A stretch of DNA of 64,000 nucleotides from Chenopodium formosanum (Eukaryota > Streptophyta > Magnoliopsida > Caryophyllales > Amaranthaceae). Below the pieces are notes generated by a model that had not been told where the DNA came from, did not search any database, and saw nothing but the letters and a program-made list of their open reading frames with translations. The stretch lies in NCBI GenBank assembly GCA_024500155.1, contig CM044874.1, positions 45,792,384 to 45,856,383 of the forward strand, read 5' to 3'. Position 1 is the stretch's first letter. Every line of letters begins with the position of its first letter. Both the position numbers and the translations under genes were made by a program. This document shows positions 25,274-37,803 of the stretch, piece after piece.

Positions 25274-26485
25274 TGTTGGGGTTTGTTGAGTCCTACTCAC
25301 CGCGGAAACGAACCAAAAACAAGACCGCACTCGCAATAAATAACACCATAAACATAATTAAATTAAATTAATCGCTTGGGATCTTACTTGAAAGCTAGCT
25401 TCGAAATTACAAAGCCTCCGACGATGATCTGCCCGCAGCAACGATCACTGACAAAGTCTAATGTCTTGGGGTTAGCATGACCCGACCAACAAACCCGAGT
25501 AATTAAGTTCAAAGGCTTTCACTAAATGTGATACCTTTTTCCGACTCTTGAATTCAAAGGTTTTCTTTTACTTGTGATCCCTTGTCCAACTCTTACTTAA
25601 GCAAAAAATCCCAAGACATCCCATGGAAATTTATAAGGAAAGCATCGTTGTGAATTCCACTCATCTTTCAATGTAGGATTTTTTCACAAAAAGATCCCAC
25701 ATGGAGAGATTGATAATTTCAACCCTTAATTAAATAAACCAGCAATAAGTAACAAGTGTCACATGGTTAGGTGAGGACCACTTTCTCACTTGGTCCCTAA
25801 GGCAACTCACATGCCTTATGGCCTAATCATGTGTCACCCAACCTTGAGCCCTAAGTTGGGTTCGGTTGGACCACTTTCTTTTGGCCTGTGTCCATGAATC
25901 ATCAATCGGGTCCACGGCCCTTTGCGACATGCCCTACCACCATGGCGCGCTTCAAACGTGGCACGCCGCCACTTGGTGGCTGCCAACGTGGATGCTGCCA
26001 CTTACTGTCTGCTTACGTGGCTACCATGTGCGCTGCCACATGGCGTGATGCCATGTGCCGCCACGTGGCACACTTTTATTTGGCGCGCTTCCCTAGTTTT
26101 TTGCGTAGCCATGGTTTTTTCTTTAACTTTAATCATTTTCCCGTTTCGCCAATTCCTAAAGTTTGGCTCGACATTTTAGATTCTCCGGCGCTCGGTTTTG
26201 ACGCTCCAAGCTTGAATTTCCGACCTCTAAATATAAATTACTCGATCAACTTATTATTTAGTTTTGAATTAATTCGTCGCTTTGGCTCGTTAGTTGCTTG
26301 GGTGTGACCCGAAGGGTTCAATCAAGATTAAGCTGTAATATTAATTATGTATTAATATTACTGATCGGAAGCGGCCTCCACCCAGGCATTTCGTTCACTT
26401 GACCTTACAGAATATATTAGCTTTCTAATAATTCTGAACACACTATCTGAATAATACACTGGTTCGAATGACACTATTCCTTTCA
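25274..26485 (-). repeat. 5' LTR of copia copy I (1,212 bp)
   Basis: The plus-strand ends are TGTTGGGGTTTG and CTTTCA, next to the PBS. It aligns with the LTR at 33489-34805 at both ends but differs in the GC-rich middle (25880-26090). Its right end abuts, without a gap, the interior of the opposite-facing LTR of copy II. Confidence 0.85.
25956..26068. promoter_or_regulatory. Cluster of ACGTGG cores in copia LTR
   Basis: ACGTGG occurs at 25956, 25986, 26015 and 26063. The last lies in a full G-box CACGTG (26062-26067). Such cores are bound by plant bZIP factors (ABRE/G-box type). The setting is the variable middle of the LTR, so a role as U3 enhancer is plausible but inferred. Confidence 0.5.
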
Positions 26486-27004
26486 GTTACTTTTTCCTTG
26501 GTTTATTTAACTAAGGGTTGAATTCATCAATCTTTCAATGTGGGATCTTTTTGTGAAAAGTCCCACATTAAAAGATGAGTGGAATTCACAAGAAAGCTTT
26601 CCTTAAAAATAGCCAAGGCATGTCATGGGATTTTTCACTTGAGTACGAGTTGGAAAAGGCATCCCTAGTAGTGACAACCTTTGAACTCAAAAGTTGAAAA
26701 AGGCATCACCTTTGTGAAAACCTTTGAACTTAATTACTCGGGTTTTGTTCGGGCCTTGCTAAGTCCAAAGCATTGGACCTAGTCGGTGTTCGAGTTGTGG
26801 GTGGATCATCGTTGTAGGCCGTCGTATTATTGTTGCTTGCTTTCAAGTAAGAACCCTAGTGGTCGGGCAAAGCACGCATCAAAGGTATATTTGTTTTCTT
26901 AATCTTGTCTTTACGTTAATTATGTTTATGGTTTTATTAATTGCGAGTGCGGTCTTGTTTTTGGGTTTGTTTCCTCGGCCAGTCGGACTAACCAAACCCC
27001 AACA
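26486..27004 (+). repeat. Truncated 5' LTR of copia copy II, plus orientation
   Basis: This is the reverse complement of about 25274-25760 and ends CCCCAACA before a PBS (GGTATCGGAGAC, 27006-27017). Its 5' half is missing because copy I's LTR begins at 26485. Copy I may have inserted into it. Confidence 0.8.
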
Positions 27005-30000
27005 TCGGTATCGGAGACTCGCTTGTTTATTTTTAAAATCATAATAATTTTCAAGGTCTTTTTTATGGCTTAGTTTTTCAGGTTTTAAGTTGCTAATTAG
27101 TTAGTAGCTCTGTTTATCTATTTTAACCTTGTATTAGAGTTGACTTTCGCTCTCGAACCCAGATTTTGACCAAAAAATATTAATTTTTTTGTGAAAAAGG
27201 TATTCTGGAAATGGTTTTATCCTTTTAGGACTCTGTTTTTAGCTAAAAAACGACTAGAAATGCACTTTTCGAGGGATTTTTGATTTTGAAGAAAAACTTT
27301 AAGTCTTTCTGACCTTGTAAATTAATTGCATATTTATGGTGGTTATGTAATTGGTTCAATCCTTATTTTATATGCAATTTTAAACCACTTTAGGCATGAT
27401 TACTTAGTTGTAATTTGTGTTTGAAAGCTTGGTTTTTATTTTTCACATAATTGCAAATTAATTGCATTACTTGTGAAATTGTTGTACTTTGAGACTTCCA
27501 AGTACTAAAGATTCAATCTTTAATCATGTTAAGGGATTGGAACTTTGAGTTCTTAAATTCAATGAATTTTTGTTGATTTAATCATTTTAAATTTTATTGG
27601 AATCATAAAGTTTGAAACTTGTGATAGAAATTTGTTTATCTTCATATTGGAAGATATAATTTTTCAAGAATTCACAAGTATTAAAGTTGAAGTCTTTATT
27701 GAACTTATGTTCATTTTTTAACTCCCTTTTTTTCAAAATATCAAGATTAATTTAATTAGAAGTGAGTAATTGCCCTCTTATTTTTGTTGCACCAAGTTAA
27801 ACCAATTTTATTAAAGAATGGTTCTTGGAATTATTTTTGGTTTTATACACTTGGATGAATTTATTTAAGTTGGAATTTTTATATTTTCATTTTTCCTCAA
27901 AATTGATTGATTCTAAAATTAGTTTAGAATTAATTAAATGTGTCACACAAAATCGGGATTTTTCCCGAGGTATGAGCACCTCAAATCGAGGCCGAAGAAG
28001 CCCGAGCTAGCTCTCGGCCAGCCGAACTGCTCACGCAGCCATGGGCTGCAGAGGCTACTTGGGTGCCTCAATTTTGGGTGCTGCTGTGTGTGTTGTTTAT
28101 AGATGTTGTGCGTGCAGCCCTTGGCGCACCATGGCAGCCTTGTGGCTTGCCGTGGGTAAGCCGCTTAGGGTGCTTACGTTTTAGCTTCCTTTGAGTGTTG
28201 TTTTTGTGCATAGCTTGGTACAAAATTAAGGGTAATATGCGTAGATATTACTTGTGAAGCAATGTGGTGCAATGAGATTGTGCGAGTTGTGAGCACTCCA
28301 AGTCTTCGAACTTGGCACTTGGATATTTTTTACTACGTAATTTTTTGCTTATTTTGCCGTTTTAATTATTTTAATAAATTTTGGAACCTAGCCCTCGGTT
28401 TTATGAGCGGCATTTCCAAAATTAATTTTGCCAAATAATTGGGTTTTACCAACTTAATTAATTGGATTAATTGAATTGGATGCGGAATTTAGTGGGAGTT
28501 TCAAATATTAATTGCGCTTATTTACATAATCGGTTATAACAATTTTGACTAGTTTTAATTAGGCGTATTAATTGGATTAACCACCTAGATTAGTTACTAG
28601 TTATCGCATGTTTTCGCATTGTTACTTGTTTGTCGTTGTAAAATATATCGGCCATTTACAAATAGTGAATGGATAAATGAAATGTATATTCCCTCACTGG
28701 TTTTATGAAATGGCAACTAGTGGGGCCCAATAAGGATAGAAAATACGGACTACGTGCCGTGATGTATTTTTGGAAATCTAAATACCGTCTACGTACCGTT
28801 GAATATTTTTGTACCTTAATGTTTAGATTAGTCCTAATCGTAGATACTAGTAGTTGCATAATTTTTGTAAAGTCTATGAAGATGGAGGTTCTTGGAAGAT
28901 GAAGCCATGAAGTTGCATAGAAGACCTTTTGAAAATTTGAAGAATTCACAGGGTAATGCTAGTTACCAATATGCATCAAACTCTTATGCTTTACATATTT
29001 ATGTTTATGCTTTTCATATGAATGATATGTTAGATGCATATTTAGTTTTTCATTATGTTGTGATGATTAATAAAGTTCACTTAAATCAACCAACATAGAA
29101 ATCCTAGGTCCCTAATAATAATAATGAGTAAAACTTGCCTTTCCAAAACAATACTTACCAACCGAATAAGTATGATGGTGGGCTACGCCAAAGCAAGGCA
29201 CCATCACTACTATTAGGAATGTAAGGCACACGGGTGTGCATGTTTGTTTTGGTTGTACTCAACGATATGAGTGATGGAGTCCTAACATATCTTGGAAAAG
29301 TGAATAAATTGTTGAGAGAGCATTAGATTCGACGATTTATTCAACTAAGAGTTGCTTGGAGCCATAAGCAAAGTGTTGCTTACCTTATGAGATTGAGTGT
29401 TAAGACAAGCCAAAGCATTCTTAACCACTCTTTGTTTCATTGGATCTTGGAATTGACTTATTCTCGCCAAATGGGGACAAATTTAATGCGTGGATAAGAC
29501 GTTTAATAATAAGATTTAAAATTTGCATAAATACTTCTTAATATTAAAACTTATTATGTTATTTACTTGATAAATGGTTATACTTTGCACTTATATTTGT
29601 AGAATTCCAAATCAAACTATATTGTTTTCCATAATTGGTAAAGGAAATCTTTGAGAATGGTTCTAAAAGAAAGGAAAGGAAATTCTATAAATACAATTCT
29701 TATAAATGACTTTTAAAAGTCCGAAAGGACGGCTGGACATCTTGTATTCAAAATACTAGGTAGTTTTGATAAAACATGAAGTATTGAGTTGCAAAATACA
29801 ATTGTTAATATTTACAAACACAATATCTTTTCACTTAATACATAGATGAGTAGGACTCATTGATGAAGTAATTCAAGCGTGAATTAAAGGAAACGATGGA
29901 ACTTTGTTTTACGGCGCACTAGGTGATTAATTATTCCTAACAAAGTATAAAAGTCAAAGACTCTTAAAGAGATGGTTCTTAAAGATTATGAGATAATGTA

Positions 30001-30235
30001 CGATAAGAAATATAGGAAACGAGAAACAAAGAAACGGAATGAGATTCCATTTTTACTACATAATTCATTTTAGTGTAGTTAATTTAGCAACTCATCATTA
30101 TCTTCACAAAGTATTGGATACTGCGTTAGTTTTCCACTTTGAAAGTGATCTATAACTATAGAAGATAAGCTAAGTTATCGACTTACAAGCTTAGAATAAA
30201 GAAATTGGTGCTACATCAATTGTAAGGTTACATGC
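27005..30235 (+). mobile_element. Copia copy II: PBS, leader and 5' part of non-coding interior
   Basis: It follows copy I in reverse from 25273 down to about 21980, including the segment 29530-30235 that copy III lacks. No coding frame. At 30235 it ends abruptly inside copy III's gag, which runs the other way. Copies II and III thus form an imperfect inverted pair with arms of about 2.5-3 kb. Confidence 0.75.
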
Positions 30236-30722
30236 TCTGTTTAAAGATTGCATCTCGGTTGAATACCCTGCATCAAGCCTTCCCATGTCCTCAACATTCC
30301 TATCATTTTGAGTACATGTGGGCTGATTGGCTCTCCTTTCTTGAGCTTGGTTTCAAGGATCTGCCTGTGGGTTTCAAACCTTTCATTTCAGGCCTGCTCT
30401 TGAAACATATTCTGCAATTCAGAAATGATCTCAAAAGATGTCTCCTTCTCAAAGAAAGTCTTTTGAAGCTGTGGAGGCATTGTGGCCAACATGATGCATT
30501 TGACATCTCGATTGGCACTTTGCCATCGATTTAGGGCTGCCTGAGTCACCTCCTCATTGGGAGCCTCGGCATTTCCACATCAAGGACATATTCCTTTTGC
30601 TCTTGCATGAGAACAATTCGCAAGTTCCTTTGCCAATCAAGAAAATTTGGACCACTCAACTTCTCCTTGTCGAGAATTGAAGGTAACAAGAATTGGTTGT
30701 TTGAGTTATTTGAAGACATGAT
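30236..30722 (-). pseudogene. Ty1/copia gag, N-terminal part (copy III)
   Basis: The minus strand starts with an ATG (MSSNNSNNQF) at about 30722 and reads LSGPNFLDWQRNLRIVLMQ, the characteristic first block of plant copia Gag. One base is lost or gained near 30560. The next frame reads RWQSANRDVKCIMLATMP and LQKTFFEKETSFEIISELQ, again typical Gag, and then a stop in MFQEQA. The frame ends at the junction with copy II, so about 160 residues remain and the zinc knuckle and pol are missing. Confidence 0.85.
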
Positions 30723-30784
30723 TCTACAATTGAAAGAATTTGTAATAAAAAACAATTCATGAAATTTAAATAAGATTGAATTCA

Positions 30785-33474
30785 TGCATTTTAATCAAAC
30801 TTATTTAAAACGTCTTATTCACACATTTAATGTTGTCCCTAATTTGGTGAAAATAAGTCGATTCCAAGATCCGAAGAAACAAAGAGTGGTTAATCATGCT
30901 TTGGCTTGTCTTAACACTCAATCTCCTAAGGTAAGCAATGCTTTGCTAATGGCTCCAAGCCACTCCTGGTTGAATAAATCGTCGCATCTAATGCTCTCAC
31001 AAAAATTTATTCACTTTGCCACGACATGTTAGGACTCCATCACTCATATCGTTGAGTACAACCAAAACCAACTTGCATACCCGGTATGCCTTGCTTCCTA
31101 GGAGAGGTAGTGATGCCTTGCTTTGGCGTAGCCCACCACTACCCTTGTTCGGCCGATAAGTGTTGTTTTGGAATGACAAGTTTTTACTCAATATTTAGGG
31201 ACCTAAGGTTTCTATGTCGGTTGATTTAAGTGAACTTAATTAATCATCAAAACATTCGAAATCCTAAAGATGCATCTTACATATAATTCATATACATAAA
31301 CATATATATCGAAAAACATAAATATATATGCATTTGGAAACTAGCATGACCCCTTGAGATCTTCAAATCTTCAAAAGGTCTTTATTTGCAACTTCATTGC
31401 TACGTCTTCCAAGAAAGTCCATCTTCAAGACTTGACCATAATTAAATGCAACTACAAGTATATACGATTACGACTAATCTAAATATTAAGGTACAAAAAT
31501 ACTCAACGGTACGCAAACTGTATTTAGATTTACAAAAATACATCACGGATCGCAATCCGTATTTTCTATCCTAATCGGGCCCCACTAGTTTTCATTTCAT
31601 AAAACCTGTGAGAGAATATACATTCCATTCATCCATTCACTATTTGTGAATGGCCCATGCATTTTACAACAATAAACAAGTAACAATGCAAAAACACACG
31701 TGAACTAGTAACTAATCTAGGCGGTTATTCAAATTAACACGCCTAATTAAAACTAGTTAAAGTTGTTTTAACCAGTTATGTAAATGAGCGCAATTTCATA
31801 TTTGAATCTCCCACTAAATTACGCATCCAACTTAATTTATCCAATTAATTAACCCGGTAATTCCCAAAATTTGTCAAGATAAATTTTTGCCAATGCCGCT
31901 CAAAACCGAGGCCTAGCCTCCAAAAATTTATTAAAATAATTAAAACAAATTAGATTAATAAAATAATTAAAACGACAATTTTTAAGCAAAAATACGTAGT
32001 CCAAAGTGTCTAAGTGCCTAGCACTAAGATACGGAGTGCTCACATTTCGCACAACCGTTAGATGCTCAATGAACGTGGGAGTGGGCCCGATGTCGCTAAG
32101 CATTACACAGCCCACATCAGTGAACTTTCACACATAAAAACGTGGCCCTTGATGGCCATGTTGAACGAATTCATTGCACTACATTGCTTCGCGAGCAACG
32201 TCTACGCATACCCCTAATTACATAATGCATGCACCAAGTCCCAACGATGCACCATGTGCTCGTGCCCCGCATCACCGTGCCACAACAGCCCCAAGTGCAC
32301 GCAACACAGCACACACGCACGCACGTAGCAGCGTGCTGCTGCTGTGCTGCGCTGCTTGTCCTGCTGCTGCTTGCGGCCATGCGCACAAGCCACGCAATGG
32401 CTGCACGCACAGGGCATGGCAGCCACATGCGGGCTGCTATGTAGCCCGGCTAGCCAAGGGCGTTCATGCCTTGTTTTGTGTGCCATTAGCCTTAGGATTT
32501 CATCCCTAAAATTTTGCGTGACTTTCGAAATTAATTCTAAATTAATTTTAGAACTAATTTAGTGAGCAAAATTAAAATTGAAACAAGTCTAACTAAAATA
32601 AAATTTCTAAAGTGCATGCAACCTAAATAATTCCCAAGAACCATTCTTTAATTAAATTGGTTTAACTTGGTGCAACAAAAATAATAGGGCAAATACTCAC
32701 TATAAATTTAATTAATTAAAATTAACTTTGAGTTTTTGACAAACTAAGAGAAAGTTGGAAAAATGAACATAAATTCAATAAAGATTCCAACTTTAATACT
32801 TGTGAATCCTTGAAAAAATTATATCTTCCAATATGAAGATAAATAATTTTTTTATCACAAAGTTTCAAACTTTATGATTCTAATCAACTAAAAATGATTG
32901 AATAAACAAAGTTTAACAAAAATTCGTGGAATTTAGTAATATAAAGTTTCAATCACTTAACATAATTAAAGATTGAATCTTTAATACTTGGAAGCCTCAA
33001 AGAACAACAATTTCACACTTAATGTAATTAGTTTGCAATTATGTGAAAAAAATAAAAACAAACATTCAAGCACAAATTACTAACAAGTAATCATGCCTAA
33101 AGAGGTTTAAAATTGCATATAAAATATGTATTAAACCAATTACATAACCACCATAAATATGCAATTAATTTTCAAGGTTAGAAAGACTTAAAATTTTTCG
33201 TAAAAACGAAAAAAAAAAAACCCTTGAAAATAGCTTTTCTGATCATTTTTTGGCTAAAAACCGCTACCTGGAAGAATTAAAACATTTCCAGAACACATTT
33301 TCCACCCAAAATTCACTATTTTTGAGTCGAAATCTGGGTTCGAGGCTGAAGGTAGCTTAAAAACGAGGTTAAAATAGATAATACGAGCTACTAATCTAAT
33401 TAGCAACATAAACCAGAAAAATTAAGCCATAAAAATCACCTTAAAATAATTATGATTTTAAAAATAACGAGCGT
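30785..33474 (-). other. Leader of copia copy III
   Basis: About 2.7 kb of untranslated sequence between PBS and gag, alike to copies I and II at both ends. The segment at 32040-32480 is GC-rich with CTGCTG and GCACGC runs and has little similarity to the others. Confidence 0.75.
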
Positions 33475-33487
33475 GGCTCCGATATAG
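33475..33487 (-). promoter_or_regulatory. Degenerate primer-binding site of copia copy III
   Basis: The minus strand reads CTATATCGGAGCC, where TGGTATCGGAGCC is expected. Confidence 0.6.
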
Positions 33488-33488
33488 C

Positions 33489-34805
33489 TGTTGGGGTTTG
33501 GTAAGTCCAACTTACCGCGGAAACGACCCCGACCTGAAGAACCACTCGCAATTAATAAAACCATAAAGCATAACAATTAAACATAAAAGGGTAGAATCGT
33601 AATTTACCTTTGACGCATGCTTCGTCCAACCTAATGGGCTCTTACTTGAAAGCTTTAGCTCCGCTCACATGAGAGCCTCCAACGATATTCACCCACAAAG
33701 GACGAACACCGATTTTTAGGTCCGCTACCATGGAGTTAGCAAGGTCTGACCAAAACCCGAGTGATTAAATGAGTTCAAAGGTTTTCACAATGGTGATGCC
33801 TTTTTCAACTCTCACTCAAGTGATTTTCCCAATACCCCAACTTGGGTATTTATAGGGAAAACTTGAGAGTGAAAAAGCTCTCCTATCAATGTGGGAGAAT
33901 TTGATTTTTCCCTTTTATTTTAAAGCTAAAATGAAATAAATAATCTAACTAGTAATAAATCAACAACTGGCAAGCTCATAAGAGAGGTTAGGTGAGGACC
34001 ATTTGGAGGAGGGGGGACCAAACTTGCTCCCCACTCCCTCTCCAAAAACCGGCCACCTCAAACCTCAAGCCTCCCCTCACAAAGCTTCACATGGAGCCAC
34101 ACTTGGGCACCAAGGCAACCCAAGGTGGGCTGCAATGTGCGGCTGCAAGCAGTCCTAGCACAAGCGTGCGGGCTGCTTGGCGCTGCTGGCCAGCACGCCC
34201 AACACAACTTGTGCGGGCTGCTTGCGCACTCGGGCAGCAAGCCGTGCATCAATGATGCGGGCTGCTTGCTAAGTGCCTTGCACCGTGCGCGCGTTGGCCC
34301 ATCATAGCTAGCATGTTGTGCTAGCATTGGTGCGCTAGCACGCACCAGCCAGCCTAGGCTCAGCTTTGTGCGCATGCTAGCCACCATGCTATACCAAATG
34401 CCCCTAGCACTCGGTTTGCTCGGGGCATTCCGATGCTAGGGGTATTTTGGTCTTGTTGATTTATTATTTTCGAGTCTCGTCTTTTATTATTTTCACTCGA
34501 CTTCCGACGTTCGGTTTCAACACTCTAAGCTCAAATTTCCGACATCTAAATATTTAATACTCAGGCGACGAATTGATTTCATCCGAATAAATTCGTCGAG
34601 TTGGTTCGTGTATTTGCTAGGGTGTGACCTGAACGGTTCAGTCAAGATTAAGCTGTAATATTATTTATACATTAATATTACTGATCGGAAGCGGCCTCCA
34701 CCCAGGCATTTCGATCACTTGACCTTGCTGAATATATTAGCTTTCTAATAATTCTGAACCTGCTATCAGAATAATACACTTGTTCGAAGGACACCATTCC
34801 TTTCA
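33489..34805 (-). repeat. 5' LTR of copia copy III (1,317 bp)
   Basis: The ends are TGTTGGGGTTTGG and TTTCA. The middle (about 34050-34430) is GC-rich, with repeated GCGGGCTGCTTG phrases. Its right edge cuts the integrase of Tat copy B, so copia inserted there. Confidence 0.85.
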
Positions 34806-35086
34806 CCCGGGCAATGAATTGGCTTGCCAAATCTTTGGCACTTGTCACATTATTTAACAAACTCCATGGCATCTGAATCAAGAGTGGACCAGAAATAGTG
34901 TCGCCTGGCCCTGATGGCTAAGGACCTTTCGCCTACATGAGAGGCGCAGTATCCCGCATGCAATTCTTCGAGAACTTTTCTCCCCTTTTCTAGGGTAACG
35001 CACCGACGCTTCAAAAACCCCGCCTTGAAGAGCTCTCCTTCCCTCATCTCGAAGTTTGCATCATGCTTCTTCAGTACGGCCGCCAC
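34806..35086 (-). pseudogene. Integrase HHCC zinc-binding domain, Tat copy B
   Basis: The reading gives ELHAGYCASHVGERS, RRHYFWSTLDSDAMEF and, after a stop, CDKCQRF. These supply the two His and two Cys of the integrase zinc domain (H-x(n)-H ... CxxC). The protein is cut after HCPG by the copia LTR at 34805. Confidence 0.8.
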
Positions 35087-35299
35087 ATAGGGTGAATTAG
35101 GAAGCGTGTCGTCTATCAGATACGCTCATATGCCATCAATCCTAGTAGAACTTCGGTCTAGAACTCCAATGGGCTCGTCATCAGATATACTTCAATTTTC
35201 CATTACTTCCCAAAAGACTGACCAAGGCGTATCAGAGGAGGCGGAGGATGCCAATTTTGAAAGACCATCCGCCTGGTTATTTTCAGATCGGGGCACTTA

Positions 35300-36212
35300 A
35301 CTTAGATGAAATTATTCAAGTGTCCCAGCTTCAGCCTTGACCGCCTGCAAATATTTTATCATAGCCAGATGGGTGGCTTCATACTCACCATGGTAATAGC
35401 TAACGACCAACGAGAATCAGAGGAGGCGTCAATTTTTGTTGCCCCTGTCGCCTTACACATGCAGATTCCGGCTATCAAGGCTTCATACTCTGCCTCATTA
35501 TTTTAGGCTTGGAACTTGAACTGTAGTTCATATTGATATTTATCTACTTCCGGCGATTGACAGATTATACATGCACCTTCCAAACCTGATCAAGGTTGTC
35601 CAAAGCAAATGGCCTTCTTGTTCTGACAATGAAGTCGGCCAATGCCCGACACTTTACTTCCTTTCTCGGTTCGTAGGTGATTTCAAGACTTTGCATTTTA
35701 AAAGCCTATTTGAGCACTCTACCGGATGAGTCCAGGGTTGTCATTGGCCGCTTGAGGGGTTGATCTGTATAGATCACCACCGGATGTGCCAAGAAGTATG
35801 GTTTCAACTTCTTAACTGCCATGTAAAGAGCAAGGACAAATTTTTCAACCATGGGGTACTGAAGTTCAGCATTTCTGAGCACATGGCTAATGAAATAAAT
35901 TGGGAGCAGATTGCCTTCTCTTTCAGCAAGGAGAATAACACTAAGGGCTTGATCTGAGACGGCTAGGTACATGTAGAGCGTCTCCTTTGGTAGAGGGCTA
36001 ACAAGCCTTGGCAAGGAGTGTAAATGTTCTTTCAATTTCAGAAAGGTCGCCTCAGCATCATCTCCCCATTCAAATCTAGTCTTCTTATTGATTGCTTGGA
36101 TGAAGTAAAGGCATTTGTCAACTAACCGGCTGAGGAATCTCCCAAGCGCAGCCAGACAACCAGTATGACACTTATCTTCCTTGACAGAGCGGGGTGACTT
36201 CATGTCAATCAC
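35300..36212 (-). pseudogene. RT connection and RNase H domains, Tat copy B
   Basis: 35706-36212 reads LAALGRFLSR, KKTRFEWGDDAEATFLKLKE and MYLAVSDQALSVILL, the thumb and connection found after gypsy RT. 35300-35700 gives broken RNase H with the NNEAEYEALIAGI-type and ADALSKL-type segments. Frameshifts lie near 35500 and 35700. Confidence 0.8.
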
Positions 36213-36229
36213 CGCCTGTATCTTCTCCA

Positions 36230-36950
36230 GGTTAGATTTTTTCCCTCTTCAATCAATCAGGTCCGAGAAACTTCCCAAACTTAACACCAAAAACACGTTT
36301 TTTGGGATTTAACATGACCTTATGACGCTTGAGTATGGTGAAGGTTTTTCGGAGATCAGCAAGGTGATCCGTCTATAGCTTGGACTTGACTATCAAGTCA
36401 TTAATATACGCCTCTACATTCCTCCAAATCTAATTAATGAAAACAATATTAATCATTCGTTGGAAATAACCAGCGCATTCTTCAAGCCAAACGCCATCAC
36501 CGCATAGTAGAAGTACCCTGATCAGTGACAAAGGTCTTCTTTTCTTAATCTTTTCTCAACAAGGGTATCTAATGGAAGCCGTAGAAGGCATCCATTAAAC
36601 TCATCAAGTAATGCCCGACTGTAGAGTCGACAAGGATGTCGATCTTTTGGAGTGGGTAATTGTCCTTTGGACAAGCCTTGTTCAAGTCAGTATAGTCAAC
36701 ACACATGCGCCAAGTAGCATTCGGCTTCTATACAAGAACCACATTCGCAACCCAATAAGGGAAGTTACATGGCCAAATGAACCTAGCGTTTAACATCTTT
36801 TTTACCACGGCAGCTGCTGCCTGACTTCTTTCCTCACCGTGATTTCTTTTCTTTTACCGTATGAGCTTCTATTTTGGATCCACAGCGAGTTTGTGGACAG
36901 CGAGATCCGAGCTAATGCTTGGAATCTCTTCCACTTCAAAGGCAAAAATG
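36230..36950 (-). pseudogene. Reverse transcriptase catalytic region, Tat copy B, inactive
   Basis: Fragments read VANVVLV, the WRMCVDYTDLN-type block and DSTVGHYLMSLMDA. The polymerase motif reads YINDLIVKSK near 36400, where the plus-strand copy C keeps YVDDMIVKSR. Losing the first catalytic Asp of YxDD would abolish activity. Several stops add to this. Confidence 0.8.
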
Positions 36951-37117
36951 TCTGGGAATTCTTTCAGGAGAAGGTGTAAGTCTGCACCAAGCCTTTCAAA
37001 GGAAGCCGTCCCCACCTTAACAGCTCGCTTTGGACGGCTATCGTCCAGAGGAACATCAATGTGCTCACAAGCCGGCTGGGGACGGAGATAATCTGGTCGT
37101 TTCCCGGTTAGTGATTT

Positions 37118-37660
37118 CTATTTCTTCCTCTTCTTCACCTCCACCAGCTGTTCAATTTTTCTTTTCTTAGTGGCTGCTAGGGATGAATTAGGGTCCTTGA
37201 CATCATGAAGGTCTATTGGCTCCTTCGGCTGACCGGCTGTAGCAGCAGTTGGCTTGACGTATGAGAGATAACACTCCCTTGCCGTCTTCTGATCCCCGTT
37301 GAGGGAGCCAACAAAGCCATCACCTGTTTCATACTTGAGTATGAGAGATGGGATGATGATGGCCTTGCACTCGTTCAGAGTGGGTCGGCCAAGAATGATG
37401 TTGTAGGCGGTTAGCTCTTTAACCACAAGGAACCGGACGACCATGTGTCGCCCTTTTCCCTTCACCCCAAACCGAATAGGTATATCAATTTGTTCGATTG
37501 GGTGCACGACTCCTCTGTCAAAGCCAACTAGTGAATGGGAGACGTCGCGCATATTGTCCAGCCTGTAATTAAGCCTTGACAGACAGTTGTAGCTGATGAG
37601 ATTAGAGGAGCTACCCGTGCTTATTAGTATCCAGCCAACAGCTGGTTGGTGACATTGCAT
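37118..37660 (-). pseudogene. Aspartic protease domain, Tat copy B
   Basis: One 180-residue frame runs from the active-site neighbourhood (STGSSSNLISYNCLSRL) through FDRGVVHPIEQIDIP to ILGRPTLNECKAI and a lysine-rich tail. Compared with a normal D(T/S)G site the Asp is replaced (ILISTGSS), so the domain looks catalytically dead. It is otherwise the longest intact piece of this element. Confidence 0.8.
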
Positions 37661-37803
37661 GTAATGACGACTAGGTCGTCATGCGGTCGACAAACTTTAC
37701 CCCGATCATTCTTAGTGATGAGGACATTTGGGAATGTTCCACTGGAGGACACCTGTCTATCATCAACTGAGTGGATCATCCTCTTCAGATGATCCTTGGT
37801 GCC

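Noticed and set aside
25888..26307. 139-codon open frame
   Set aside because: It spans the GC-rich part and the end of a copia LTR, and the sister LTR does not keep it.
32174..32509. Several overlapping open frames on both strands
   Set aside because: This GC-rich leader segment is stop-poor in all frames and is not conserved in the sister copies.
33992..34387. Open frames of about 90-110 codons on both strands
   Set aside because: They lie in the repetitive GC-rich middle of a copia LTR, with Ala/Cys/His-rich low complexity.
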